64,000 nucleotides of DNA from CAVQHY01 sp963712465 (GTDB taxonomy: Bacteria; Actinomycetota; Thermoleophilia; Gaiellales; Gaiellaceae). The translations under genes and the position numbers were made by a program. Shown piece after piece: positions 31,733 to 40,047 of this stretch. How positions within the stretch are numbered: the stretch's first letter is position 1; every line of letters starts with the position of its first letter. Location of the stretch: the NCBI GenBank assembly GCA_963712465.1, contig CAVQHY010000006.1, positions 124,001 through 188,000 of the forward strand. Reading direction: 5' to 3'. The notes beneath the pieces were generated by a model. That model saw only the letters and a list, made by a program, of their open reading frames with translations. It was not told where the DNA came from and ran no database searches.

Positions 31733-33000
31733 GAGCGGTTCGAGGTGCGGTTGACGTGGTTGGAAACGATCAGCAGCAGCCCGACGAGCAGAAGGTTGGC
31801 GAGCAGGCTCGAGCCGCCGTACGACACGAACGGGAGCGTGATGCCCGTGAGCGGGATCAGACCGGTGACGCCGCCGACGATGATGAACGTCTGCACGCCG
31901 ACGGCCGCCGTCAGGCCGGCCGCGAGAAGCTTCGAGAAGCCGTCGTCGGCCTGAACGGCGATCTTGAGGCCGCGCCAGACCAGCAGGAGGTAGAGGAGGA
32001 TCACGGCGATCGCGCCCGCGAGCCCGAGCTCCTGCACGATTGCGGAGTAGATGAAGTCCGTCTCGAGGAACGGGATGTACGTCGCCCCGCCGGGCGCGAC
32101 CAGAACTCCCTGACCGAGCCCGGTGCCGAACAGGCCGCCGCTCGAGATCGCGTAGATCGACTGGACGAGCTGATAGCCGGCTCCGTACTGGTCGGCCCAG
32201 GGGTCGAGCCAGATCGAGACGCGCTCCGATACGCGCGGCACCACCTGGTAGAGGCCCCAGGCGCCGAGCGCGAAGAGCGCCAGCCCGCCAGCGACGTAGA
32301 CGGCGCGCCCGGTCGCGGTGTAGAGCATCGCCAGGAAGATCGCGAAGAGGAGCAGCGCGCCGCCGAGATCACCCGTCTGGAAGAGCACGAGCATCGCGCC
32401 GCCCCAGAAGAGCAGGAGTGGCCCGAAGTGCTTGGGGGACGGTGTTCGTCTCGCGAGCAACTCGCGGTTGTCGCGCAGGTAGCCGGCGAGGAAGACGACC
32501 ATCAGCACCTTCGCAAACTCGCCGGGCTGGAACTGCACGGAGCCCAGGCGCACCCAGAGCCGCGCGCCGTTGATCGTCTCCCCCAGTCCGGGTACCGCGG
32601 GCAGGGCGAGGAGGACGAGCGCGGCGATGCCGAGCAGGTACTTGACGCCGTCGAGATCGCGATGGTCGCGCAGGCCGAGCACGAGCGCGGCGAACAGCGC
32701 GATGCCGACGACGAGCCACAGGCCCTGCCGGAGGGCGCGGTCGGGATCGATCGAGTAGATCACCGTCAGCCCGAGCGCCGTGAGCAGCCCGGCAAGCGGG
32801 AGCAGGTAGGGATCGGCGTCGGGCAGGACGAGCCGAACGACCATGTGAGCTGCGAGGTAGAGACCGAGGAAGAACGCCGCGTACGACAGCGACGCTGTCG
32901 AGACCACGGACTGGCGTGCGATATAGACGCTCGCGAACCCGATTCCCGTCAGCACCCCGACGAAGAGGAGGTTGACGAGCTCCCGGTTGCGGAGGCTCAT
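31729..33000 (-). CDS. rodA: FtsW/RodA/SpoVE-family peptidoglycan glycosyltransferase
   Basis: A 423-residue SEDS protein with about ten to twelve helices. Signature pieces are QPGEFAKVLMVVFLAGYL (the catalytic-side QPxEF/K motif), GDLGGALLLFAIFL and the C-terminal GVTGLIPLTGITLPFVSYGGSSLL. It polymerises lipid II with PbpA as partner. ATG 33000 overlaps the phosphatase stop (ATGA); the open frame upstream is only a shadow of that gene. RodA versus FtsW cannot be told from sequence; position in the pbpA-pknB module favours RodA. Confidence 0.92.
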   Translation of the reverse strand: MSLRNRELVNLLFVGVLTGIGFASVYIARQSVVSTASLSYAAFFLGLYLAAHMVVRLVLPDADPYLLPLAGLLTALGLTVIYSIDPDRALRQGLWLVVGIALFAALVLGLRDHRDLDGVKYLLGIAALVLLALPAVPGLGETINGARLWVRLGSVQFQPGEFAKVLMVVFLAGYLRDNRELLARRTPSPKHFGPLLLFWGGAMLVLFQTGDLGGALLLFAIFLAMLYTATGRAVYVAGGLALFALGAWGLYQVVPRVSERVSIWLDPWADQYGAGYQLVQSIYAISSGGLFGTGLGQGVLVAPGGATYIPFLETDFIYSAIVQELGLAGAIAVILLYLLLVWRGLKIAVQADDGFSKLLAAGLTAAVGVQTFIIVGGVTGLIPLTGITLPFVSYGGSSLLANLLLVGLLLIVSNHVNRTSNRS

Positions 33001-34160
33001 TGGCTCGGAGGAACTGCCTGCTCCTCGTACCGGCGCAGCTCGGCGCGCGCCGTCTCGTAGCTGACGAGATCGTGGTCGAGCAGCTCGGCTCGCTCGTCGG
33101 CCGAGAGCTGAACCGCCTGCACCTGGCTCACGTAGCGCTCGCGGTAGAGCTTGATCCCGGCCCCGAGATCCCAGGGAAGGCCCTGATACACGGTGAGGCG
33201 ACCCCCTTCGTCGACGCCGACGAAGTTCGCCCGCGACACCCCCCACAGGGCACCCGCGAGCACCGCGAGGACGACCGTCACGGCGGCGAGCGCGATCAGG
33301 GCTCCCCGCCCCCAGGGAAGCCGCCCGACGGCGTCGCCCGGCGTCGTGTCGCCGACCTCGATCGGCCTCAGGCCCGTCAGCGTGTCGTCCAGGCTCTCCG
33401 CCGTCGGCTCGTCCTCTGTCGGCGCCCTCTCGGCCGTCTCCTCGTCGTCACCTGCAAGCCGGACGAGCACGACTGTGATGTTGTCCTCGCCGCCGTGCCG
33501 GTTGGCTGCCCTGACCAGCGCCTTCGCGGCGGATCCGAGCCCGGCGTTCCCCTGCACCAGGGCGGCGATCTCCGAGTCGGCGAGCATTGTCGTCAGGCCG
33601 TCGGAACAGAGAAGCAGGACGTCGCCGGGAGCAGCCCGGACGGTGAACGTGTCCGGCTCGACCTCGGGATCAGTGCCGAGCGCGCGCGTGATCACGGAGC
33701 GCTGCGGGTGCGCCTCCGCTTCCGCCGGGGTCAGCTGACCGCTGCGCACGAGGTCGGCGACCAGCGAATGATCCTGCGTCAGCTGCTCGAGGTCGCCGCC
33801 GCGGAGGAGGTAGGCGCGCGAGTCCCCGACGTGTGCGACCACGATCGTGTCTCCGTCGACGAGCGCGGCCGTGATCGTCGTGCCCATGCCGGACACGCTC
33901 GAGTCGGCAAGGGCTCGCTCGTGGATCCTGTGGTTCGCCTCGGTGACGAGCGCCGCGACCCGCGCCTCGGGCTCGAGCGCGTCGGCGTCGTGGAAGTCCC
34001 GCAGCACGGCGACGGCGAGCCTCGACGCGACCTCGCCGGCCTGCGCCCCTCCCATGCCGTCCGCGACGGCGAAGAGCGGCGGCTCGAGGGCATAGGCGTC
34101 CTCGTTTCGCCGGCGCGCCCGGCCGGTGTCGGTCGAGGCTGCAGCGTCTGCGATCCTCAT
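32997..34160 (-). CDS. pstP: PP2C-family Ser/Thr phosphatase with transmembrane segment
   Basis: A 387-residue protein. The PP2C domain carries the metal-binding motifs RRRNEDAY, VADGMGGAQAGEVAS, HVGDSRAYLL, LCSDGLT and GGEDNITVVLV. A Glu/Thr-rich linker leads to a helix (LIALAAVTVVLAVLAGALW, about 287) and an external tail of about 75 residues. It reverses phosphorylation by PknB and the other kinase at 35480. Overlaps rodA downstream. Confidence 0.94.
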   Translation of the reverse strand: MRIADAAASTDTGRARRRNEDAYALEPPLFAVADGMGGAQAGEVASRLAVAVLRDFHDADALEPEARVAALVTEANHRIHERALADSSVSGMGTTITAALVDGDTIVVAHVGDSRAYLLRGGDLEQLTQDHSLVADLVRSGQLTPAEAEAHPQRSVITRALGTDPEVEPDTFTVRAAPGDVLLLCSDGLTTMLADSEIAALVQGNAGLGSAAKALVRAANRHGGEDNITVVLVRLAGDDEETAERAPTEDEPTAESLDDTLTGLRPIEVGDTTPGDAVGRLPWGRGALIALAAVTVVLAVLAGALWGVSRANFVGVDEGGRLTVYQGLPWDLGAGIKLYRERYVSQVQAVQLSADERAELLDHDLVSYETARAELRRYEEQAVPPSQ

Positions 34161-34172
34161 GGCGTCGAGGTC

Positions 34173-34631
34173 TCAGAGCTCCAGCCGGAGCTCCGTGTCT
34201 CCGATCCGCACGACGTTGCCCTGCTCGAGCTTCCTCCTCCCGTCGACGGGCTTGCCGTCGACGAGCGTCCCGTTGGTCGAGTCGAGGTCGAGCAGCCACA
34301 CGCCGTCACGCGTCCCCTCGACCCTCGCGTGATGTGACGAGGCGAAGTCGTCGCCGGCGAGTGCCAGCACGTTGTCGTCGGCGCGTCCGATCGTCACCGG
34401 TACGGGACCAACCTCGAACGAGACGCCCGGCGACAGCACAGGGCTCGCCGAGACGACAAGCCGGGCTGCGCGCCGTGACGGTGTCTCCCCGGGGAAACCC
34501 GCACGTGCGGCCTGATGCGGCGCCAGCACGAAGCTCTCCTGGGGGGGCATGGCTCGCAGGTCACGCGACCCTGTTCTCGCCACTCTCCAGACGAAGAGGT
34601 AGAGAAACACGAGGAACAGGGCCTGCAGCAC
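34173..34631 (-). CDS. fhaB: Membrane-anchored FHA-domain protein (FhaB type)
   Basis: A 152-residue protein with one N-terminal helix (LQALFLVFLYLFVWRVAR) and a C-terminal forkhead-associated domain: TIGRADDNVL, SSHHARVE and DLDSTNGTLVDGK hold the phosphothreonine-binding Arg, Ser-x2-His and Asn. In mycobacteria the homologue (FipA/FhaB) docks at FtsZ/FtsQ and is phosphorylated by the same kinases. GTG 34631 is the first usable start; a few more hydrophobic codons lie upstream without a clear start codon, so the N-terminus may be slightly longer. Confidence 0.85.
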   Translation of the reverse strand: MLQALFLVFLYLFVWRVARTGSRDLRAMPPQESFVLAPHQAARAGFPGETPSRRAARLVVSASPVLSPGVSFEVGPVPVTIGRADDNVLALAGDDFASSHHARVEGTRDGVWLLDLDSTNGTLVDGKPVDGRRKLEQGNVVRIGDTELRLEL

Positions 34632-34664
34632 GAGGAGGACCTGCTCGACCAGGAGACCTACCCC

Positions 34665-35444
34665 CTAGGGACGCTCGAACGTGATCTCGGTCTTGCCGAC
34701 GACGATCGTGTCACCGTCTGCGAGCACGGCTCTGGTGACGCGCTTGCCGTTCAGCTCGACTCCGTTCGTCGAGCCGAGATCGGCGACGACGTACGTGCCG
34801 TTCTCCGGCGTGATCTCGGCGTGACGGCGCGAGACGTTCTGGTCCTCGAGCACGAGATCGCAGTCCCGGGAGCGGCCGATGACGAACGGCCCTGCAAGCT
34901 CGTGCCGCACGCCGCCGAGGTGAACGGCTGGCGGAAGCGACGGCGCCGGACCGGACGGAAGCACGGCGTCCGGCTCGGGCTCCGGTCGGTAGATGCGCGT
35001 CGGCTCGGCCGGAGGCTGGTCTGGCAGTGGAGCGTCGCCGACGGGCGCTTCGCTGCGGCGGGACGGTTGCGTCGGTGGCTGCACCATCCTCGTCGCGATC
35101 CCGAACTCGCCCACGGTCAGATCGGCGTCCTCGTCGACCACCACCTTCGGGGGCGAGAGAAGCGCATATCCCTCTCGCCGCGCATGCTCGGAGAGGTAGT
35201 CGGCCAGCTCGACCACGAGCTCCGACTCGTATTCGGCGAACTGACGCCGGTCGGGAGGGCTGAGGTAGAGGGCGTACTCGTTCGGGACGTAGATGCGCGA
35301 GACCGAAACGGTGCGGTGGTCGTCCATCTCCTTCGCGAGCTTGCGGGCGAGCTCGACCGGCTGCACGTGAGCGCGGAACGCCCGTCCGAAGATGCCCTCG
35401 ACGACGGACTCGATCCTGTGCTCGATGCTTCTCAGAACGCCCAT
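34665..35444 (-). CDS. fhaA: FHA-domain protein with DUF3662 domain (FhaA type)
   Basis: A 259-residue soluble protein. The N-terminal DUF3662/FhaA domain (MGVLRSIEHRIESVVEGIFG to about 125) is followed by a Pro-rich linker and a C-terminal FHA domain (FVIGRSRDCDLVL, VSRRHAEI, DLGSTNGVELNGK). FhaA binds phosphorylated MviN in mycobacteria and restrains late cell-wall synthesis. ATG 35444 gives the family start; frame upstream overlaps the kinase gene and is not real. Part of the kinase-fhaA-fhaB-pstP-rodA-pbpA-pknB-ddl operon. Confidence 0.9.
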   Translation of the reverse strand: MGVLRSIEHRIESVVEGIFGRAFRAHVQPVELARKLAKEMDDHRTVSVSRIYVPNEYALYLSPPDRRQFAEYESELVVELADYLSEHARREGYALLSPPKVVVDEDADLTVGEFGIATRMVQPPTQPSRRSEAPVGDAPLPDQPPAEPTRIYRPEPEPDAVLPSGPAPSLPPAVHLGGVRHELAGPFVIGRSRDCDLVLEDQNVSRRHAEITPENGTYVVADLGSTNGVELNGKRVTRAVLADGDTIVVGKTEITFERP

Positions 35445-35479
35445 CGGCTGCCCCGGTACCTCGCCCGGGCAGATCGAGT

Positions 35480-37165
35480 CTAGATGTTCGACCGGGCTGC
35501 CCGGACCGCGATCGCCGCCGCTGCCACCCAGACGCCGAGAGCGAGCGGCATCGCGCTCACGGCGCTTGCTCCGAGCGCCAACGGAACGAGGACGAGCCCT
35601 GCGAACAGGCAGGAGCCCCACAAAGCGGCGCCCCAGAGCCCGTGCCGCTCGGCCGAGGCGACCGCGACCGCGGCGGCCCCGAGCAGAAGCGTGTCGGCGA
35701 CAAGGCCGGGGTTGTGCTCGAGGAATCGAACCACTGCAAGCACCACCGCTTGCGCGCTCGAGCTCTCGGTGATGCCCACACCCGGCGGGGCGTCGGCGCC
35801 TGTGAACGGAAGCGGTCGCCCGGCGAGGCCGGCGACCGCGATCGCGGCCAGGGCAGAGGCGGCGCCGACCGCGAACCGGCGCACCGCGCCGTGCGCCTCG
35901 CGCGCCACGACCGCCGCCACGGGGAGGCCGCCGAACGGTGCGAGAATCGGTCCCGAGACCCAGAGCAGCCCCGAGCGGGCGTCGCCGGCGAAGAGCGCGA
36001 ACCACGCCAGCGCGACCGTCCCGTATGCGAGCGCCAGGCCGGTCGCGATGTTGCCGAGCGGGAGGACGGGCGCGGCGAGGGCTGCGGCCAGGCCGAGCCG
36101 GGGCGAGACCAGCGCGGCGAGCCCGGCCAGCGCCCCCAGGAGGAACGGCCACCCCGACGGGAAGAAGGGGAGCAGAAGCGTGCCGGCAGCCGCGACGGTC
36201 GCGGCGCAAGCAGCGTGCAGCGCCCGTTCGCGGAGCACCGGGAGTGAGGTTGCGGGCCGCCTCTGGATCCGAGAGTCGAACGCGACCGCGAGCTCGGCCG
36301 CGATCCTTCTGGCGGACGGGCGGCGCTCGGGATCGAGTTGCAGCATGCGGTCGACCGCGGCGCAGAGCCGACGGGGGAGATCCGGGCGGTGCCGCTCGAG
36401 CGGCGGCGCACCTTTGGAGATCCTCCTGGCCACCTCGACCGGAGACGGCGTCCCCGCCGCGAAGGGATGCCACCCGACCAGAGCCTCCCAGAGAATGACG
36501 CCGACCGCCCAGACGTCGGCGCCCCCGGTCGCCTCGTCGCCGTCCAGCCGCTCGGGCGAGATATAGGCGAGCGTGCCGGGAACGTCGCCGGCGGCCGTGA
36601 TCGAGTCCGCCTCCTCCAGCACGGCGAGCCCGAAGTCGAGCAGCCGCACCGAGATCTCGTCGGCGGTCTCGACCATCACGTTCGAGGGCTTGACGTCTCG
36701 ATGCACGATCCCCCGCTTGTGTGCGTACGCGAGGATGTCGAGGAGCTGCGCCGCCGCCTCGACGGCGGCCGTGTCGGGAAGCTCACAATCCCGGATCGCC
36801 TGGCGAAGGGTCTTGCCGGCGATGTACTCGTACGCGACGTAGACGTGCTCGTCGTCGCGCTCGAGATCGAGCGCCTTGACGCAGCGCGGATGGCGAAGCC
36901 GGCCGGCGGCATCTACCTCGCGCTCCGCGCGCGACCCCGCCCTGCCTTCTCGCGGGACGACCTTCAGCGCCACCTCGTCTCCGGTGCGCTCGTCGCGCAC
37001 GAGCCAGACCGAGCCGGACCCGCCGCTCCCGAGTGGGCGGAGCGCCCGGTAGCGGCCCAGGATCAGCGGATCGTGCCCGAAGGCGGCGGCTTGCTGCACG
37101 GCACTTCGCTTGTTCCGGTCGAACGGCGGGAGTCCTCCCGACCCCGGACCGCCTGGCGAGATCAC
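35480..37165 (-). CDS. Ser/Thr protein kinase with polytopic membrane C-terminal half
   Basis: A 561-residue protein that opens the minus-strand locus. The kinase domain (about 35-310) has GSGGSGSVWLVRDE, VALKVV lysine, HRDVKPSNVMV, LDFGLAV and DVWAVGVILWE, so it should be active. Instead of PASTA or another sensor, residues about 330-560 form roughly eight to ten hydrophobic helices (for example GTLLLPFFPSGWPFLLGALA and LLWVSGPILAPFGGLPVAAV) with almost no external loops. The kinase would sense something within the membrane. GTG 37165 is used; a later GTG would trim about 22 residues. Confidence 0.85.
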   Translation of the reverse strand: MISPGGPGSGGLPPFDRNKRSAVQQAAAFGHDPLILGRYRALRPLGSGGSGSVWLVRDERTGDEVALKVVPREGRAGSRAEREVDAAGRLRHPRCVKALDLERDDEHVYVAYEYIAGKTLRQAIRDCELPDTAAVEAAAQLLDILAYAHKRGIVHRDVKPSNVMVETADEISVRLLDFGLAVLEEADSITAAGDVPGTLAYISPERLDGDEATGGADVWAVGVILWEALVGWHPFAAGTPSPVEVARRISKGAPPLERHRPDLPRRLCAAVDRMLQLDPERRPSARRIAAELAVAFDSRIQRRPATSLPVLRERALHAACAATVAAAGTLLLPFFPSGWPFLLGALAGLAALVSPRLGLAAALAAPVLPLGNIATGLALAYGTVALAWFALFAGDARSGLLWVSGPILAPFGGLPVAAVVAREAHGAVRRFAVGAASALAAIAVAGLAGRPLPFTGADAPPGVGITESSSAQAVVLAVVRFLEHNPGLVADTLLLGAAAVAVASAERHGLWGAALWGSCLFAGLVLVPLALGASAVSAMPLALGVWVAAAAIAVRAARSNI

Positions 37166-37170
37166 CTCTC

Positions 37171-37280
37171 GTGGGGTCGCGGATGGGCGGGCCGTCGCAG
37201 GGCGGGGGTGGGGTGGTGGGACTGTGTGGGGTCGCGGGCCGGCGGGCCGTCGCAGGGCGGGGGTGGGCGGTGGGAGTGCG
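37171..37280. repeat. G-rich 55-base tandem repeat (dispersed repeat family, locus A)
   Basis: Two copies of a unit starting GTGGGGTCGCGG at 37171 and 37226 (period 55 bases), each containing GGGCCGTCGCAGGGCGGGGG. They fill the gap between two divergent genes. The end of copy 2 (GGGGGTGGGCGGTGGGA) is the core also seen at 47.8 and 62.8 kb, and GGGTGGGGTGGTGGG recurs inverted at 53.87 kb. Runs of G4-G5 make G-quadruplex formation likely. Confidence 0.75.
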
Positions 37281-37292
37281 ATCGCGCGCTGG

Positions 37293-37298
37293 TAGACT
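37293..37298 (+). promoter_or_regulatory. -10 box (TAGACT) upstream of the 37330 gene
   Basis: TAGACT fits TAnnnT and ends 31 bases before GTG 37330; the G-rich repeat lies immediately upstream, where a -35 region would be. Confidence 0.3.
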
Positions 37299-37329
37299 CG
37301 GCGCGCCCCCGAGCGCCCTCCGACGGCCT

Positions 37330-38478
37330 GTGCCCGACCGCGAGCGACCAGACACCGACGAGATCGAGTTCGACTTCGTCGACGACCCGTCGTCCCGCGA
37401 AGCGTCGCCGGGCGACGAGCAGGGGCCGCCGGAGCAGGGCTCCCGTGTCCGCGGACGGTCAGCTGCTAGCGGTGGTCAGGGGATCCTCCGCCTCGTACTC
37501 CTGATCGGCGGTGCGATCCTGCTCGCCGTCATCCTCGTCCTGTGGGTGAACAGCTGTCGCGAGGACGCCAAGCGCGACGCGTACTCGAGCTACTTCGCCG
37601 ATTCCACGCCGATCGCTTCCGAGTCGGAGCAGATCGGCAAGGACCTGACGAAGCTGATCACCACGCCGGGGATCACGCTGAACGACCTCCAGTCCGGTCT
37701 CGAGGGGCTCCAACGGCAGGAGGAGCAGCTCGTCGCTCGTGCGGAGGGCCTCCGTCCGCCCGGGCCGCTTCGCCGCCAGCAACAGAGCCTCGTCGAGGCG
37801 CTTCAGTTTCGCGTCAGCGGCCTCGGCGGTCTGGCGCAGGCGTTCGGCTCGATCGACGAGACGACCGATTCGGAGGTCGCGGGCCGTCTGCTCCAGCAGC
37901 AGTCGGCGCGGCTGCTGGCGAGCGACGTCGTCTACGACGACCTGCACAAGGCCGGCTCGGAGGCCGTGATGAAACAGGAGGGAATCTCGGGCGTCGCGGT
38001 TCCCGGCTCGACGTTCATCACCGATGACAACGCAGAGCTCTTGTCGGCGAAGTCCTGGGCGCTGATCGTCGAGCGCGTCGCGCAGGGTGGGACGACGCCC
38101 ACCGGGCTGCGCGGCACCTCGCTCGAGGGCGTGATCGCGATGCCGGGTGGGGAGCAGCTCTCCCAGGACGAGGAGAACACGGTCACGGCGTCCGATCAGC
38201 TCGCGTTCGAGGTGAAGGTGAAGAACTCGGGCGACGAGCAGCTGACACAGGTGCCGGTTCAGCTGACGCTGCAGCTCAGTCCCGAGCCCGTGAGGAAGGA
38301 GGCGACGATCGATCTGATTGATCCCGGCGACACCAAGTCGGTCCCCTTCCGTGACATCGACATCGCCGGGAGCTTCGGGACGCTCGTGACGCTCAAGGTC
38401 TCGGTCGAGCCCGTCGAGGGCGAGGAGAACACGATCAACAACATCGCCTCGTACTCGGTCATCTTCACGCTCGGCTAG
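37330..38478 (+). CDS. Single-pass membrane protein with coiled coil and CARDB-like domain
   Basis: A 382-residue protein. An acidic cytoplasmic tail of about 60 residues (RERPDTDEIEFDFVDDPSSR) precedes one helix (ILRLVLLIGGAILLAVILVL). Outside are helical regions rich in Gln/Leu and a C-terminal beta domain (DQLAFEVKVKNSGDEQLTQV; INNIASYSVIFTLG) resembling CARDB/alpha-galactosidase NEW3 adhesion-type domains. No enzyme motif. It is divergent from the kinase at 35480 and could be linked to that cell-envelope locus. GTG 37330 is the best start after the -10-like box. Confidence 0.75.
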   Translation: MPDRERPDTDEIEFDFVDDPSSREASPGDEQGPPEQGSRVRGRSAASGGQGILRLVLLIGGAILLAVILVLWVNSCREDAKRDAYSSYFADSTPIASESEQIGKDLTKLITTPGITLNDLQSGLEGLQRQEEQLVARAEGLRPPGPLRRQQQSLVEALQFRVSGLGGLAQAFGSIDETTDSEVAGRLLQQQSARLLASDVVYDDLHKAGSEAVMKQEGISGVAVPGSTFITDDNAELLSAKSWALIVERVAQGGTTPTGLRGTSLEGVIAMPGGEQLSQDEENTVTASDQLAFEVKVKNSGDEQLTQVPVQLTLQLSPEPVRKEATIDLIDPGDTKSVPFRDIDIAGSFGTLVTLKVSVEPVEGEENTINNIASYSVIFTLG

Positions 38479-38522
38479 CCGTCGTCGCCTTCGGCGAGGG
38501 CGCGTTAGGCTAGACGTCGAGG

Positions 38523-38999
38523 ATGTCCAGCACCACCGCCGCCTGGATCGCGATCGCCGCGGCAATCGTTGCGGCGCTCGCGCTCGTCGCCGGCGTCGCT
38601 GCTGTCGTGATTCTGATCAGGGTGCGGCGGTCACAGCGGGTTCTCCTGGGCGCCGGCAAGGACGATCTCGTCGAGTTCGCGGTCTCGTTGCAGACGCGGA
38701 TCGACGACCTCCACCGTGCGGTCGACGACGTCGCGGCCGGGCTCTCGCGGGTCGACCGGCGCGTCGACGGCTGCCTCTCGCGCACGTCGATCGTTCGCTA
38801 CGACGCGTTCGAGGACGCGGGCGGGCATCAGTCGGCGTCGCTCGCGTTCCTGGACGCGGCCCGCTCCGGCATCGTCGTCAGCGCGATCCAGGGCCGCGAC
38901 TACGCGCGCGTCTACGTGAAGGAGCTCGACCGCGGGCGGGCATCGGTCGCTCTCTCTCCCGAGGAGCAGGAGGCTGTCGACCGGGCGATGGCGTACTGA
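38523..38999 (+). CDS. DUF4446-family membrane protein
   Basis: A 158-residue protein with an N-terminal helix (WIAIAAAIVAALALVAGVAA), a short coiled coil (LQTRIDDLHRAVDDVAAGLS) and a compact C-terminal domain with RYDAFEDAGGHQSASLAFLD, the hallmark of DUF4446. This family is common in Firmicutes and actinobacteria; its function is unknown. A -10-like TAGGCT (38506-38511) lies 11 bases before the ATG. Two bases separate it from the acetyltransferase gene. Confidence 0.85.
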   Translation: MSSTTAAWIAIAAAIVAALALVAGVAAVVILIRVRRSQRVLLGAGKDDLVEFAVSLQTRIDDLHRAVDDVAAGLSRVDRRVDGCLSRTSIVRYDAFEDAGGHQSASLAFLDAARSGIVVSAIQGRDYARVYVKELDRGRASVALSPEEQEAVDRAMAY

Positions 39000-39001
39000 C
39001 C

Positions 39002-39406
39002 GTGCGCAGGAGGGCGGACATCCGCTCGCTGCGGCCGGACGAGGCACAGCTGCTCTTCGGCCTCGTGCGGCTCGATCGCGGCGCCGACCGGCATACGCTC
39101 GCCGTGCTCGAGAACGAGATCGTCTTCGTTGCCGACGTCGAGGGTGACGCCGCCGGCTACGTCGCGTGCGTCCGCGACGGCGACGCGCTGCGTGTCGACC
39201 AGCTCTGGATCAACCCCGGGCACGTGGCGGAGGGCGTCGGCACGCAGCTCCTCGAGTACGTGGAGGGCTTCGCCATCACGGACGGTGCGGCAACGCTGAA
39301 AGTCGTCGTCGAGAGCGACAACGAGCGGGCGCGGAGCTTCTATCACCGCCGTGGGTTCGTCGACGCCGGCGCTCAAATCGTCGAGCTCGTGCTCCCGCGT
39401 CAGTAG
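39002..39406 (+). CDS. GNAT-family N-acetyltransferase
   Basis: A 134-residue GNAT-fold protein. The acetyl-CoA site is HVAEGVGTQLLEYVEGFA (V-x-x-G-x-G), preceded by the strand LRVDQLWINPG and followed by LKVVVESDNERARSFYHRRG, the usual motif B. The substrate is unknown. GTG 39002 follows the DUF4446 stop at once, so the two are co-transcribed. Confidence 0.85.
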   Translation: MRRRADIRSLRPDEAQLLFGLVRLDRGADRHTLAVLENEIVFVADVEGDAAGYVACVRDGDALRVDQLWINPGHVAEGVGTQLLEYVEGFAITDGAATLKVVVESDNERARSFYHRRGFVDAGAQIVELVLPRQ

Positions 39407-39452
39407 CCGGCTCGTCCGCGCGAGGAGCGGCGGGGCGGGGTTGTCCGTTAAG

Positions 39453-39458
39453 TACGAT
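39453..39458 (+). promoter_or_regulatory. -10 box (TACGAT) for the HNH gene
   Basis: TACGAT is followed nine bases later by ATG 39468, giving a leader of at most two or three bases. TTGTCC at 39441 is too close to be a -35. Confidence 0.35.
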
Positions 39459-39467
39459 TTCGCCAGC

Positions 39468-39968
39468 ATGCAGCACGTTCTCGTCCTGAACGCGAGCTAC
39501 GAGCCTCTCAACGTCTGTTCGGTGAGACGTGCGCACGTGCTCGTCTTCAAGGGCAAGGCGGAGATCATCGAGCACCACGCGCGCGAGCTCCGCTCGGCGT
39601 CGTGCACGTTCAGGTGGCCGCACGTGATCCGGCTGCTCCACTTCGTGCGGGTCCCGAGGATCGTCCAGCGGAAGATCTCGCGGCGTGCGCTCTTCGCCCG
39701 CGACGGTTGGCGCTGCCAGTATTGCGGCTCCAACGGGAGGCTCACGCTCGACCACGTCGTCCCGCGAAGTCGCGGTGGAGAGTCGGACTGGGAGAACGTC
39801 GTCACGTCGTGCGCCCCGTGCAACCTGCGCAAGGGCGACAAGCTTCCGGAAGAGGTCGACATGCGGCTGGCGTCCCCGCCCCGTCCGCCGACGCCCGCGC
39901 TGTTCGTGACGCTCTCGGCGCCGAGCATTCCCGACCGCTGGCAGCCGTACCTCGCCTCGTACGCCTAG
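39468..39968 (+). CDS. HNH endonuclease-fold protein
   Basis: A 166-residue protein. After an N-terminal domain (VLVLNASYEPLNVCSVRRAH) it has a zinc-ribbon HNH core: CQYCGS, then LTLDHVVPRSRGG and ENVVTSCAPCNLRKG, with four zinc cysteines, the His pair and Asn intact. This stand-alone form is widespread and conserved in actinobacteria and cyanobacteria; it is thought to be a housekeeping nuclease of unknown target rather than a phage or intron enzyme. No intron or intein is near. Confidence 0.88.
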   Translation: MQHVLVLNASYEPLNVCSVRRAHVLVFKGKAEIIEHHARELRSASCTFRWPHVIRLLHFVRVPRIVQRKISRRALFARDGWRCQYCGSNGRLTLDHVVPRSRGGESDWENVVTSCAPCNLRKGDKLPEEVDMRLASPPRPPTPALFVTLSAPSIPDRWQPYLASYA

Positions 39969-40047
39969 GAAGCCCTGGGCCGGAACTATTCGGGCCGTGT
40001 ACATGTCCTAGGAGGCGAAGAACGCAATCAGATCGAGGAGGTAGTCG

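Noticed and set aside
37171..37280. Two direct repeats as a possible CRISPR remnant
   Set aside because: Only two units with no unique spacers, and the sequence belongs to a G-rich family also found at 47.8 and 62.8 kb.
39468..39968. HNH gene as part of a group I/II intron, intein or phage
   Set aside because: It is a complete stand-alone gene with its own -10 box among housekeeping genes; no intron or phage features flank it.
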